Part shown: positions 25,622 through 34,061 of the stretch, one piece after another
Layout: every line of letters starts with the position of its first letter
Position numbering within the stretch: position 1 is the stretch's first letter
Translations under genes and position numbers: made by a program
The notes under the pieces: generated by a model
What the model was told of the DNA's origin: nothing
The model's database searches: none
Seen by the model: the letters and a program-made list of their open reading frames with translations, nothing else
Assembly: GCA_031553805.1 (NCBI GenBank)
Contig: JAVBLC010000001.1
Location: 186,001 to 250,000 of the forward strand
Direction: 5' to 3'
Length of the DNA: 64,000 bases
Origin: JAITVB01 sp031553805
GTDB taxonomy: Bacteria > Bacteroidota > Bacteroidia > Bacteroidales > Rikenellaceae

Positions 25622-27433
25622 ATGGATACGGTCAAACTGCAGATAGACAAACACTCCGTCGAAGTGCCCGCCGGGACGACCCTGCTCGAGGCGGCCCGCA
25701 CGGTAGGGATCCAGATCCCGACGCTGTGCTATATGAAACTGCCCCACCTCAATATCGAAAACCATCCGGGCGGCTGCCGCATCTGTGCGGTCGAGGTTGC
25801 CGGGCGAAAAAACCTGGCCCCGGCGTGCTCGACCGTCTGTACCGACGGGATGACGGTGACCACCAACTCGGTGCGGGTGCTCAACGCCCGCAAAACCGTC
25901 CTTGGGCTAATCCTGTCGGACCACCCGAAGGATTGCCTGTCGTGTTCTAAATCGGGCACGTGCGATCTGCAACGGATGGCGATCCGCCTCGGCATCCGCA
26001 ACATCCCCGAAGCGGGGCAGTCGGCCAAGAAAAATCTGCCGAAAGATATCTCGCAGTCGATCATCCGCGACATGGAAAAGTGCATCTTCTGCCGCCGCTG
26101 TGAGCGGATGTGCAACCGGGTGCAGACCGTCGGGGCGTTGCATGCCGTCAACCGCGGGTTCGATGCGGTAGTGCTCACCGCTTTCGGCGAACCGTTGCAG
26201 GAAACGACCTGCACGTTCTGCGGCCAGTGCGTGGCCGTGTGTCCGACGGGGGCGCTGACCGAATTCGACCACACGGTGCGGCTCGTGCGCCTGCTGGCGA
26301 CACCCGGTGTGACGGTGGTGGTGCAAACCGCTCCGGCCGTACGTGCGGCGTTGGGCGAGGAGTTTGGGCTGCCGCCGGGAACACTGGTTACCGGTAAAAT
26401 GGTCGCCGCCCTGCGCGAGTTGGGTTTCGATAAGGTATTCGACACCGATTTTGCCGCCGACCTGACGATCATGGAAGAGGCTTCGGAGTTGCTCGACCGC
26501 CTCACCCGCCACCTGCAGGGCGATCCCACGGCACGGCTGCCGATGCTTACCTCGTGCTGCCCGGCGTGGGTCAATTTCATCGAAACTTATTACCCCGATA
26601 TGCTCGATGTGCCTTCGACCGCCCGTTCGCCGCAACAGATGTTCGGGGCGATCGCCAACACCTACCTGGCCGGCAAGATGGGGGTCGACCGCAAGAACAT
26701 GGTGGTGGTGTCGGTGATGCCGTGCGTGGCCAAGAAATACGAGTGCGAACGCCAGGAGTTCTGGACCGACGGCGACCCCGATGTCAATTTTTCGATCACT
26801 ACGCGCGAATTGGCGCACCTGATCCGCGAGGCAAACCTCAATTTCGACGAACTCGAAGACTCGGATTTCGATCATCCGCTGGGCGAATCGACCGGCGCCG
26901 GGGTGATCTTCGGCACCACGGGCGGTGTGATCGAGGCCGCCGCACGAACAGCCTATGAATGGTTTACAGGGGAAACCCTCGCAAAGGTCGACTTCACCGC
27001 CCTGCGCGGGATGGAAGGCCTGCGGGTGGCCGAAGTAGATTTCGGCGGCACCCCGATCCGTATCGGCATCGCCCACGGTTTGGGCAACGCGCGGCGGATG
27101 CTCGATCAGTTGCGGGCTGGCGAATTGGACCTGCACGCGATCGAGATCATGGCCTGCCCCGGCGGCTGCATCGGCGGCGGCGGGCAACCCCTCCACCATG
27201 GCGACGAGGCGATCCTCGCCGCCCGCCAGCAGGCGATCTACCGTGAGGACGCCGGCAAACCGATCCGCAAATCCCACGAAAATCCGTTTATCAAAGCTCT
27301 GTATGCAGAATTCTTAGGAAAGCCTTTGGGCGAGAAGAGCCACCGCCTGCTCCACACCCGTTACCGCTGGAAGCGTGACCGGACGATGGCCCCGCAGTAT
27401 GGCTACGACGCAATTCCCGATGTTTCCGACTAA
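25622..27433 (+). CDS. hydA: [FeFe] hydrogenase catalytic subunit
   Basis: The 603-residue enzyme makes or consumes H2. Clusters in order: plant-type [2Fe-2S] (C36, C52, C55, C69); His-Cys3 cluster (H101, C105, C108, C114); two [4Fe-4S] (C154/157/160/164 and C197/200/203/207). The H-cluster motifs are TSCCPAW (310-316), MPCVAKKYE (366-374) and MACPGGCIGGGGQ (510-522). A small-subunit-like C-terminal tail follows (about 540-600). All H-cluster ligands and the proton-relay Cys312 are present, so it should be active. The maturases HydEFG are not in the window. Confidence 0.96.
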   Translation: MDTVKLQIDKHSVEVPAGTTLLEAARTVGIQIPTLCYMKLPHLNIENHPGGCRICAVEVAGRKNLAPACSTVCTDGMTVTTNSVRVLNARKTVLGLILSDHPKDCLSCSKSGTCDLQRMAIRLGIRNIPEAGQSAKKNLPKDISQSIIRDMEKCIFCRRCERMCNRVQTVGALHAVNRGFDAVVLTAFGEPLQETTCTFCGQCVAVCPTGALTEFDHTVRLVRLLATPGVTVVVQTAPAVRAALGEEFGLPPGTLVTGKMVAALRELGFDKVFDTDFAADLTIMEEASELLDRLTRHLQGDPTARLPMLTSCCPAWVNFIETYYPDMLDVPSTARSPQQMFGAIANTYLAGKMGVDRKNMVVVSVMPCVAKKYECERQEFWTDGDPDVNFSITTRELAHLIREANLNFDELEDSDFDHPLGESTGAGVIFGTTGGVIEAAARTAYEWFTGETLAKVDFTALRGMEGLRVAEVDFGGTPIRIGIAHGLGNARRMLDQLRAGELDLHAIEIMACPGGCIGGGGQPLHHGDEAILAARQQAIYREDAGKPIRKSHENPFIKALYAEFLGKPLGEKSHRLLHTRYRWKRDRTMAPQYGYDAIPDVSD

Positions 27434-27446
27434 ACCCGCTCCGACC

Positions 27447-27929
27447 ATGTGCGACCAAAACATACTGAAAGAACGCGACCGGGCCTTCATCATCGACGCC
27501 TGCCGGCTTGAAGGCGACGACCCGGGCAACCTGATCAACGTGCTCCACGCCGTGCAGGAGCATTTCGGCTACCTGCCGGCCGAAGTGCAGGCGGCTGTGG
27601 CCGAATGCCTGGGGATTCCCGTGTCGCAGGTTTACGGTGTGGTGTCGTTCTATACCTATTTTACGATGCAGCCAAAAGGGAAACATCCGATCTCGGTTTG
27701 CACCGGGACGGCCTGCTACGTGTGTGGGTCGGAGAACGTGGTCGAGCAGTTCGAGCGCGCGCTCGGTATCAAGGTCGGCCAGACGACCCCCGACGGCAAA
27801 TTTTCGCTCACCTGCCTGCGTTGCGTAGGCGCCTGTGGCTTGGCCCCCGTAGTGATGGTGGGCGACAAGATCTACGGCAGGGTTACTCCCGAGCAGGTTC
27901 CGCTAATCCTTGACGGAGTGAGCGTATAG
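27447..27929 (+). CDS. hydC: Bifurcating hydrogenase NuoE-like [2Fe-2S] subunit (HydC/HndA)
   Basis: The 160-residue thioredoxin-like ferredoxin has the NuoE cluster ligands in CTGTACYVCG and CLRCVGACGLAP. An N-terminal helical part contains LINVLHAVQEHFGYLP and VYGVVSFYTYF. It completes the trimer that couples ferredoxin and NADH oxidation to H2 formation (or the reverse). Here it is the last gene (order B-A-C). ATG 27447 is chosen by family; the frame from 27375 overlaps hydA. Confidence 0.93.
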   Translation: MCDQNILKERDRAFIIDACRLEGDDPGNLINVLHAVQEHFGYLPAEVQAAVAECLGIPVSQVYGVVSFYTYFTMQPKGKHPISVCTGTACYVCGSENVVEQFERALGIKVGQTTPDGKFSLTCLRCVGACGLAPVVMVGDKIYGRVTPEQVPLILDGVSV

Positions 27930-27959
27930 CACGCCATATTTCACCGATCGTTTGCATTT

Positions 27960-28062
27960 TCAGTCCTCGCGTACTAAAGTACGCCCCGGTGTGAAAATCC
28001 CAAAGTTCGGCAAAACTTGCCGCACGCTCCGCACAACCCGCGCCGAGGGCGGTGGTTTTTTT
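27960..28062 (+). other. Stem-loop-rich region after the hydrogenase operon
   Basis: An outer TTTTCA / TGAAAA pair encloses a perfect GCGTACT / AGTACGC hairpin (about 27958-27998). Then CGGCAA / TTGCCG (about 28009-28023) and a short GC stem precede seven T (28056-28062). It could be a 3'-end processing or termination region; no gene was seen. Confidence 0.35.
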
Positions 28063-28091
28063 GAATTTCCTCATCCAAGAACGATGTGCTT

Positions 28092-28126
28092 TTTGTTCTG
28101 TTTCCCGGCAAAATTTCGTATTTTTG
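28092..28126 (+). promoter_or_regulatory. Promoter of mscL
   Basis: TTTG (28092-28095) or TCTG (28097-28100) precedes a perfect -7 box TATTTTTG (28119-28126), with mscL starting at 28156. Confidence 0.65.
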
Positions 28127-28155
28127 CAATCAATTCTTAAAAAATCGCGACAACT

Positions 28156-28602
28156 ATGAATGTAATGAAACAGGGCGTCAAATTTCTTGACGAATTCAAA
28201 GCCTTTGCCACGCGGGGCAATATGATCGACATGGCGGTGGGGATCATCGTCGGCGGTGCTTTCGGGAAAATCATCTCTTCGCTGGTGAGCGCCGTGCTGA
28301 TGCCGCCCCTGGGGCTGCTGATCGGCGGTGTTAATTTTTCAGACCTGAAAGTTACGCTCAAGCAGGCTTCGGTCGATGCCGCCGGCGCCGAACTGCCCGC
28401 CGTGACGATCAATTACGGCGAGTTCATCCAGACGCTGCTCGATTTCGTGATTATTGCTTTTACCATCTTCCTGTTGGTCAAAATGCTGAGCAACCTCCAG
28501 AAGAAAAAGGAAGCCGCTCCTGCCCCTGCTCCCGAGCCTTCGGCCGACGTGCAGCTGCTGACCGAGATTCGCGATCTGCTGAAAGAGAAAAATAAGGCAT
28601 AA
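28156..28602 (+). CDS. mscL: Large-conductance mechanosensitive channel
   Basis: The 148-residue inner-membrane channel opens under high membrane tension. An N-terminal amphipathic helix (FLDEFKAFATRGN) is followed by TM1 (MIDMAVGIIVGGAFGKIISSLV), a periplasmic loop with the PPLGLLIGG turn, TM2 (FVIIAFTIFLLVKML), a Pro/Ala/Glu linker and a C-terminal helix LLTEIRDLLKEK. All are typical of MscL. ATG 28165 is an alternative start. A short inverted repeat (CATACCCG / CGGGTATG, 28623-28642) follows the gene. Confidence 0.95.
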   Translation: MNVMKQGVKFLDEFKAFATRGNMIDMAVGIIVGGAFGKIISSLVSAVLMPPLGLLIGGVNFSDLKVTLKQASVDAAGAELPAVTINYGEFIQTLLDFVIIAFTIFLLVKMLSNLQKKKEAAPAPAPEPSADVQLLTEIRDLLKEKNKA

Positions 28603-28666
28603 ACGCTGTAACCTTTCTTTTCCATACCCGTTTTACGGGTATGAACTTCACTAAAAACGCAACGTT

Positions 28667-29377
28667 ATGAAAAAGTTATTGTGGATGGCGGCTTTCTGCC
28701 TGGCCGCCCTCGTCGGGCAGGCCCAGGAAGGCGCAAAAAATTTTATCGATCAGAACTACATCGAGATCAACGGCAACGATAAAACCGAAGTGACCCCCGA
28801 CCAGATCTTTATCGGATTCACGATCAGCGAAGCCGACACGAAAGGCAAAATTTCCGTTTCGGATATGGAGAAACGGATGATGGACGCCCTCGGTAAATTG
28901 GGCCTCGATCTGAACAACAAGCTGAAAGTGAGTGATCTGGCCAGTAATTTCAGAAAATATGCCCTTGGCGCGCGCGACATCCAGGTCGGCAAGAGCTACC
29001 AGTTGGAGGTAGGCGATGCCAAGACGGCTGCCCGCGTGTTCTACGCATTGGAAGGAGCCGGGATTTCGAACGCCTCGATCGAGCGTGTCGACCACAGCCA
29101 GATGGAAAAACTGCGCGCCGAATCGAAAGTGCGCGCCGTGCAGGACGCTCAGGCCCGCGCTATGATGCTGGCCGAAGCCGTCGGCCAATCGATCAAGCAG
29201 GCGCTTTACATCCAGGATATGGAACGTTCCTATCAGCCTGTCACCTATGCCGCGAGCACCAAGATCATGATGCGCGGCGCGATGAATGACGCTGCCGGCG
29301 ACATTCCGGACATCGACTTCGAAAAGATCCGGATCGAGTCGAACGTGCTGGTGCGTTTCGCCCTTTGGTATAAATAA
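28667..29377 (+). CDS. Secreted SIMPL (DUF541) domain protein
   Basis: The 236-residue product has a type I signal peptide (ends VGQAQ). It then has a SIMPL/DUF541 domain: an opening strand YIEINGNDKTEVTPDQIFIGFTI, a helical hairpin with Lys/Leu-rich segments and AQARAMMLAEAVGQ, and closing strands. Members are periplasmic and of uncertain function; the fold oligomerises. It lies 64 bases after mscL and is closed by a 14-bp perfect palindromic terminator. Confidence 0.85.
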   Translation: MKKLLWMAAFCLAALVGQAQEGAKNFIDQNYIEINGNDKTEVTPDQIFIGFTISEADTKGKISVSDMEKRMMDALGKLGLDLNNKLKVSDLASNFRKYALGARDIQVGKSYQLEVGDAKTAARVFYALEGAGISNASIERVDHSQMEKLRAESKVRAVQDAQARAMMLAEAVGQSIKQALYIQDMERSYQPVTYAASTKIMMRGAMNDAAGDIPDIDFEKIRIESNVLVRFALWYK

Positions 29378-29382
29378 CAATC

Positions 29383-29410
29383 CGGGGGAGGCGGGATCCC
29401 GCCTCCCCCG
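29383..29410 (+). terminator. Palindromic terminator
   Basis: A perfect 14-bp inverted repeat without loop (CGGGGGAGGCGGGA / TCCCGCCTCCCCCG) six bases after the stop. The T run is short, so its efficiency is uncertain. Confidence 0.65.
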
Positions 29411-29430
29411 TTTCGAAAAACCCGAACACG

Positions 29431-30279
29431 ATGCAAAACCACGAACCCGTACCGGTCACCGTAGCGCTGGTCTACGACTTCGACGGCACCCTGTCGCCGG
29501 GCAATATGCAGGAGTATGACTTTATTCCCTCGGTCGGCAAGGATAACCGCGAATTCTGGGAACAGAGCAACGGAATGGCCCGCGAGCAGGACGCCGACCC
29601 GATCCTCGTCTATATGTGGCGGATGATCCACGCCGCCCGTAGCAGTTCGCACCCCATCCGGCGCGAGTCGTTCGTCGAAAGCGGACGCCGTATCCGGCTA
29701 TACGCCGGGCTCGAGGGGTGGTTCCGGCGCATCAACGCCTATGCCCGCGAGTGGGGAATCGAGGTCGAACACTATATCAACTCGTCCGGCATCAAAGAGA
29801 TGATCGAGGGAACACCTATCGCCCACGAATTCCGAAAAATATACGCCTGTTCGTTCCTTTACGACGAGAACGGGGTGGCCGTTTGGCCGGCCGTGTCGGT
29901 CAACTACACCAACAAGACGCAGTTCATTTTCAAGATCAACAAGGGGATCGACAGCGTGTACGACAGCCAGCGAATCAACAAATTCACCCCCGAGGAACAA
30001 CGGCCGGTACCTTTCCGCCGGATCATCTACTTCGGGGACGGGACGACCGATATCCCCTGTATGAAACTGGTCAAGGAAAAGGGGGGCCATTCGATCGCAG
30101 TTTACAATCCGGAAGCCTCGGAAGCCGCCCGCGAAGGGATGGAAAACCTGGTTGGCGACAACCGGGTCGACTATGTCTGCGCGGCCGATTACGGCGAAGG
30201 CGGCGAACCCGACCGGGTGGTTAAGGCAATCCTTGATAAGATCCACGCTGACCGCGTGCTCGAGTTGCTTTCGAAATAA
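29431..30279 (+). CDS. HAD-superfamily phosphatase
   Basis: The 282-residue hydrolase has motif I YDFDGTL with nucleophile Asp16 and general acid Asp18, motif II in INSSG (about 110) and motif IV YFGDGTTDIPCM. A large insert between motifs I and II (about 25-100) acts as a cap. It resembles the PSP-like HAD proteins common in Bacteroidetes; the substrate is unknown. The stop codon lies within or next to the start of the dispersed repeat that follows. Confidence 0.85.
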   Translation: MQNHEPVPVTVALVYDFDGTLSPGNMQEYDFIPSVGKDNREFWEQSNGMAREQDADPILVYMWRMIHAARSSSHPIRRESFVESGRRIRLYAGLEGWFRRINAYAREWGIEVEHYINSSGIKEMIEGTPIAHEFRKIYACSFLYDENGVAVWPAVSVNYTNKTQFIFKINKGIDSVYDSQRINKFTPEEQRPVPFRRIIYFGDGTTDIPCMKLVKEKGGHSIAVYNPEASEAAREGMENLVGDNRVDYVCAADYGEGGEPDRVVKAILDKIHADRVLELLSK

Positions 30280-30537
30280 ATCTCAGAAAAGCGAAGTTTT
30301 CCTCAAAAGAATTTGCGTTGCTTTTTATAAAAAGCGGCAGCACCCTCGCAGGGAAAAGTGCGGAGGTTGGTTTTCCCATGCAGATTTGCCTGCAAATCCG
30401 CTCCGTACGGAGGCCCCAAACAGGGTGGCCTCTGCGGGCTCAACCTGAAACAGAACAGCAATATGCGACAGAGTCGTTTCGACTTTTTTGGGGAGGGGAG
30501 AGTTGTGATTTTTTGGAATTTACTTTGCGCTGACCGC
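30280..30537 (+). repeat. Composite palindromic repeat copy between convergent genes
   Basis: The stretch starts just after the HAD stop with TCTCAG and AAAGCG as in the 52381 copy. The B module TGCTTTTTATAAAAAGCG (30319-30336) has one change from the perfect palindrome. A small GATTTGC / GCAAATC-type hairpin follows near 30382-30397. The copy ends with TTTACTTTGCGC, the reverse complement of the GCGCAAAGT terminus. It occupies the whole gap between the HAD and AlkD-like genes. No gene was seen. Confidence 0.75.
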
Positions 30538-31146
30538 CTAACCCTGCAGGGCCTCGACCTCTGCGGCGACAGCCTCGCCTCCTGGCTTCTTGCGGATAAT
30601 GGCGAGGGTGCACGTAATCTTCGTTAGCGCATAAATCGCAGCCGTACAGACCCGCCGGTCTGTGAAATCAGAAACCGTTTCGATGGCCGCTGGAATCCCG
30701 TCGGGCAACTCGCGTCCGGCCACCGCCATCCGCCCGGCCAGGCGCAGCCCGGCCGCCACAAGCGCCGGATCGTCCGCGCCGAGCCATTCCAACGCCACCG
30801 TCCCGGCCCCGGGCGCAGCATAAAACAACCCCATCACCACCCGGTCGGCCACTTCCTCGTTCGAAAACGCCGCCGCCCACCGCCGCATCTGCGCCGTATC
30901 GACCCGCTGCGGGTCATCGATCCATACAGCCGCCAGTTTCAACTCGCGGACATCGCTTCCGAAAAGTTTTTCGGCCAAGTCGTGGTCGGGAAAATATTCG
31001 TCGGCGATCTTTTTGATCGTCGGCGCCGACACCCCGTAATTGAGTCCATAGACCAATCCGCGCGCCGTCATTTCGGCCGAGGCCGCGCCGTTCATCTCGT
31101 TGCGCAGGCGCACAAGCAGCTCCTTTACCTTCGGGTCGAGTTCCAT
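30538..31146 (-). CDS. DNA alkylation repair (AlkD-like HEAT-repeat) protein
   Basis: The 202-residue all-helical protein has the pattern of the DNA alkylation repair family (PF08713): YGVSAPTIKKIADEY near 40, then repeated helical pairs with WIDDP, MRRWAAAF and FYAAP. AlkD-type enzymes excise bulky or cationic alkylated bases. The usual family length is about 215-230, so this is slightly short. The catalytic Trp/Asp pair cannot be assigned with confidence. ATG 31146 follows the glgB stop with no gap (TAGATG), suggesting coupled translation. Confidence 0.7.
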   Translation of the reverse strand: MELDPKVKELLVRLRNEMNGAASAEMTARGLVYGLNYGVSAPTIKKIADEYFPDHDLAEKLFGSDVRELKLAAVWIDDPQRVDTAQMRRWAAAFSNEEVADRVVMGLFYAAPGAGTVALEWLGADDPALVAAGLRLAGRMAVAGRELPDGIPAAIETVSDFTDRRVCTAAIYALTKITCTLAIIRKKPGGEAVAAEVEALQG

Positions 31147-33180
31147 CTACCCTTTCATCCGTTTGAAAACCGTCGCCGAACGGTTGGTGTTGTAAATTTT
31201 CATGTAATGCTCGCGGGCCCCTTCCATCCCGGCTACATCGCCGGCGAAAGAGAAGGCAACTACGGTCTCGTCCTGCCGCCCCGGCCCGCCGAAGCGGGCG
31301 GCGTCGGTCGTCAGCACGATTTTGTAACGCCCCGCAAAAGGTACCGGGATCGTGTAGTCCGGCATGCTTTTCGTCGGGCTCCAGTTGAACACGAAAACCA
31401 GGTCGTCGTGGTGGAAAACCATCGTCTGGCAGGTCGGGTCCATCTGCAGGTTATAGGCATACCCCTTTTCGAGCGCCCGGTATTTTTTCATCAACGCCAC
31501 CATCTCCTTGTCGAACGCATTCAGAAAACTGTAGCGCAGGAACGGGCTGTCGGCCAGCGACCACTGGCGCCGGGCGTAGGCGTAGCTCCAGTCGTTGCCC
31601 TCGCGCGGAAAATCGATCCACTCGGGGTGGCCGAACTCGTTGCCCATAAAGTTGAGGTAGGCGTCGCCCCCGGCGGCGATCGTCAGCAGGCGGATCATCT
31701 TGTGGAGCGCCATGCCGCGGTCGACCACCAGGCTTTGGCTCTCGCGGTCCATATGGGTGTACATCTCGGCCCCCATCAGCCGGAAAGCGATCGTTTTGTC
31801 GCCCACCAGCGCCTGGTCGTGCGACTCGCAGTAGGTGACCGTCCCCACGCCCGGCAGGCGGTTGACCATCATGTCCCAGATCCGCCAGATGTCCCACTGT
31901 TCATCGGGAACGTCCTCCAGCAGTTCGATCCAGAAATCGGGGATCGCCATTGCCAACCGGTAGTCGAAGCCCACGCCGCCGTCCCCGACCGGGAAACAGG
32001 TGGCGGGCATGCCGCTCACGTCTTCGGCGATGGTGATGGCGTTGGGCTTGACGGTGTGAACCAGTTCGTTGGCCAGCGTCAGGTAGACCAGCGCCGGGCG
32101 GTTGACGTCGGCGTTGAAAAATTTTTCGGGGTCGTCGAATTCGGTATAGCCGTGGTGGTAGTAGAGCATCGAAGTCACGCCGTCAAACCGGAATCCGTCG
32201 AAATGGAATTCGTCGAGCCAATATTTGATGTTGGACAACAAAAAGTGCTGCACGGGATCTTTGCCATAATCGAAGACTTTCGAATCCCAGTAAGGGTGGT
32301 CGCCCGCCGCGCCGGGCAGCGAGTAGAGGCAATCGGTGCCGTCCAGCTCGTTGATCCCCTCGTTGAGGTTTTTGACAAAGTGGCTGTGGACGATGTCCAT
32401 GATCACGGCCAACCCCAGTTCGTGGGCGCGGCGCACCAGTTCTTTCAACTCTTCGGGCGTGCCGAAGCGCGACGAGGGGGCGTAAAAATTCGACACGTGG
32501 TAGCCGAAACTCCCGTAATAGGGGTGCTCAGCAACGGCCATCAGCTGCACCGCGTTGTAGCCCTGCGCTTTGATGCGCGGAAGTATTTTTTCTGAAAATT
32601 CGGTATAGGTGCCTACGCCTTCGGCTTCCTGGGCCATCCCGACGTGGGCCTCGTAGATGAACGGGGTGCCGATCGAGCGGGGGTCGAACGCGTCATCCTG
32701 CCAGTCGAACGGAGCGGCAGGCATCCAGAGCTGGCCGCAAAAATCTTTCGTCGCCTCGTCCTGCACCACGCGGCGGATGTAGGCCGGGATGCGTTCGTGC
32801 GAGCCGTTCGGGCCCACGACCAGCATCTTGATCCGCATGCCGTGCAGCAGGGCGTAGTGGCCGTCGGCCAGAAAGATCGACCACAGGCCGTTCTTGCCTT
32901 TTCCCAGGGGCAGTTGATGACGGTTCCATCCGTTGAAATCGCCGAACAAAAAGACCTGTTCGGCGCCGGGCAGCCACTCGCGGAACCACCAGCCGCCCGC
33001 CTCCTCGTCGCGGTGGAAACCGTAGAAACGGTGGGCGTTGGCAAAGTCGGCCAGCGATCCGGCCACTTGCGTGATTTCGCGCTGCCGGGCCTGGTAGCGG
33101 TCCCATCGGGCGCGCATTTCGCCCTCGTGCGACCGGAGCCAGGGATCTTTTTCGAATATCTTCAGGGTATTATCTCCCAT
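31147..33180 (-). CDS. glgB: 1,4-alpha-glucan branching enzyme (eukaryote-like GH13)
   Basis: The 677-residue enzyme adds alpha-1,6 branches to glycogen. An N-terminal CBM48 (about 60-150, FLFGDFNGW) is followed by a GH13 barrel with DGFRFDGVTSMLYYHHG (nucleophile Asp333), TIAEDVSGMP (acid/base Glu386) and ESHDQALVG (His454-Asp455), then a C-terminal beta domain. The MLYYHHG continuation and length fit the eukaryote-like GH13_8 branch rather than the E. coli type. ATG 33180 is chosen by family; the frame to 33375 is 5' sequence. TAACTTTA (33208-33201, - strand) is a possible -7 box. The AlkD-like gene follows at once. Confidence 0.93.
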   Translation of the reverse strand: MGDNTLKIFEKDPWLRSHEGEMRARWDRYQARQREITQVAGSLADFANAHRFYGFHRDEEAGGWWFREWLPGAEQVFLFGDFNGWNRHQLPLGKGKNGLWSIFLADGHYALLHGMRIKMLVVGPNGSHERIPAYIRRVVQDEATKDFCGQLWMPAAPFDWQDDAFDPRSIGTPFIYEAHVGMAQEAEGVGTYTEFSEKILPRIKAQGYNAVQLMAVAEHPYYGSFGYHVSNFYAPSSRFGTPEELKELVRRAHELGLAVIMDIVHSHFVKNLNEGINELDGTDCLYSLPGAAGDHPYWDSKVFDYGKDPVQHFLLSNIKYWLDEFHFDGFRFDGVTSMLYYHHGYTEFDDPEKFFNADVNRPALVYLTLANELVHTVKPNAITIAEDVSGMPATCFPVGDGGVGFDYRLAMAIPDFWIELLEDVPDEQWDIWRIWDMMVNRLPGVGTVTYCESHDQALVGDKTIAFRLMGAEMYTHMDRESQSLVVDRGMALHKMIRLLTIAAGGDAYLNFMGNEFGHPEWIDFPREGNDWSYAYARRQWSLADSPFLRYSFLNAFDKEMVALMKKYRALEKGYAYNLQMDPTCQTMVFHHDDLVFVFNWSPTKSMPDYTIPVPFAGRYKIVLTTDAARFGGPGRQDETVVAFSFAGDVAGMEGAREHYMKIYNTNRSATVFKRMKG

Positions 33181-33243
33181 AGCGATTTGTCTTAATTCTC
33201 TAAAGTTACAACTTTTTCCGGAAAGGCAAGCACTGGGCAGTGA

Positions 33244-33276
33244 TAAAAAAATGGCCGCCTGGAAAAGGGCGGCCAT
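33244..33276 (-). terminator. Terminator of the outer-membrane barrel gene
   Basis: On the - strand a 9-bp stem ATGGCCGCC / GGCGGCCAT (33276-33251) is followed by a T-rich run (the A tract at 33245-33251 on +). Confidence 0.8.
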
Positions 33277-33296
33277 GGGAATCACGTGAGGCAGGA

Positions 33297-33890
33297 TCAG
33301 AACCGGTATCCCAGCCCGACCTGAAGCAAGCGGTTGCTGGAATCCAGGTCCTCGCGCAGGTTGGTCAAGCCCCAATAATAGCGGAGACCGACGTCAAACC
33401 GACGAGCGAATTTCCAAGAAACACCTAGCCCGAGCGAGGTGTCGAACTTCTTGATTCCGTCGTCGCTGTAGTAGCTCATCGTTTCGCCGTCGTCGATAAT
33501 CGTTCTGTCGTCGATGGTGATCGCTTGATTGGCGGTGATTTTAGCGCTCAACAGGTACCCGAATTGGGGGCCTACGTCGATGCTCAGCCGGTGGCGCATC
33601 ACATAGAATTTGAACATCACCGGCAGGGCGAGGTAGTCGCGTTTATCGGTCGAACTGGTCGACTCTGCCCCCTGCATCGAATAAAGCAATTCGGGGCTCA
33701 AGTCGACCCAACGGGCCAGGGGAATCTCGGCAAAGACGCCTGCATACGCCCCCAGCCGGGGGTCCGATTCGAGGCTGCCGATAACTTCACTGGCCACATT
33801 GAGGCCTGCTTTGGCTCCCCATTGGACGTTCTGTGCAAATGCGCCCGTAGCCAGCGAAAGCGCGGCAATGATCAAAATGATTTTCTTCAT
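33297..33890 (-). CDS. Outer membrane beta-barrel protein (PorT/OmpA-like)
   Basis: The 197-residue product has a type I signal peptide (ends TGAFAQ). Alternating hydrophobic beta strands follow (WGAKAGLNVAS, YAGVFAEIPL, LSPELLYSMQG, YLALPVMFKFYV, IDVGPQFGYLL, LGLGVSWKF, VGLRYYWGL), and the last residue is Phe in VGLGYRF, the outer-membrane targeting signature. It matches the small porin-family (PorT-like) barrels of Bacteroidetes; ligand and function are unknown. It has its own terminator at 33244-33276. Confidence 0.88.
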   Translation of the reverse strand: MKKIILIIAALSLATGAFAQNVQWGAKAGLNVASEVIGSLESDPRLGAYAGVFAEIPLARWVDLSPELLYSMQGAESTSSTDKRDYLALPVMFKFYVMRHRLSIDVGPQFGYLLSAKITANQAITIDDRTIIDDGETMSYYSDDGIKKFDTSLGLGVSWKFARRFDVGLRYYWGLTNLREDLDSSNRLLQVGLGYRF

Positions 33891-33996
33891 AAAATAAATT
33901 GTTTGAATGAAAAGATCGGTTTCTCGTAGGGGAATGTGGAAAGAAGATGAGGCAGCGGGCCATTTCGCTGCACCGGGCCAATAACAAATACCGACC

Positions 33997-34028
33997 TTGT
34001 TAGGATTTAAAAGATTTTCCTATATTTG
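33997..34028 (+). promoter_or_regulatory. Promoter of the peptide transporter gene
   Basis: TTG (33997-33999), 21 bases, then a perfect TATATTTG (34021-34028), with the start codon at 34062. Confidence 0.72.
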
Positions 34029-34061
34029 TGTGCAGAAAAATACTAACTAAACGATACCCCT

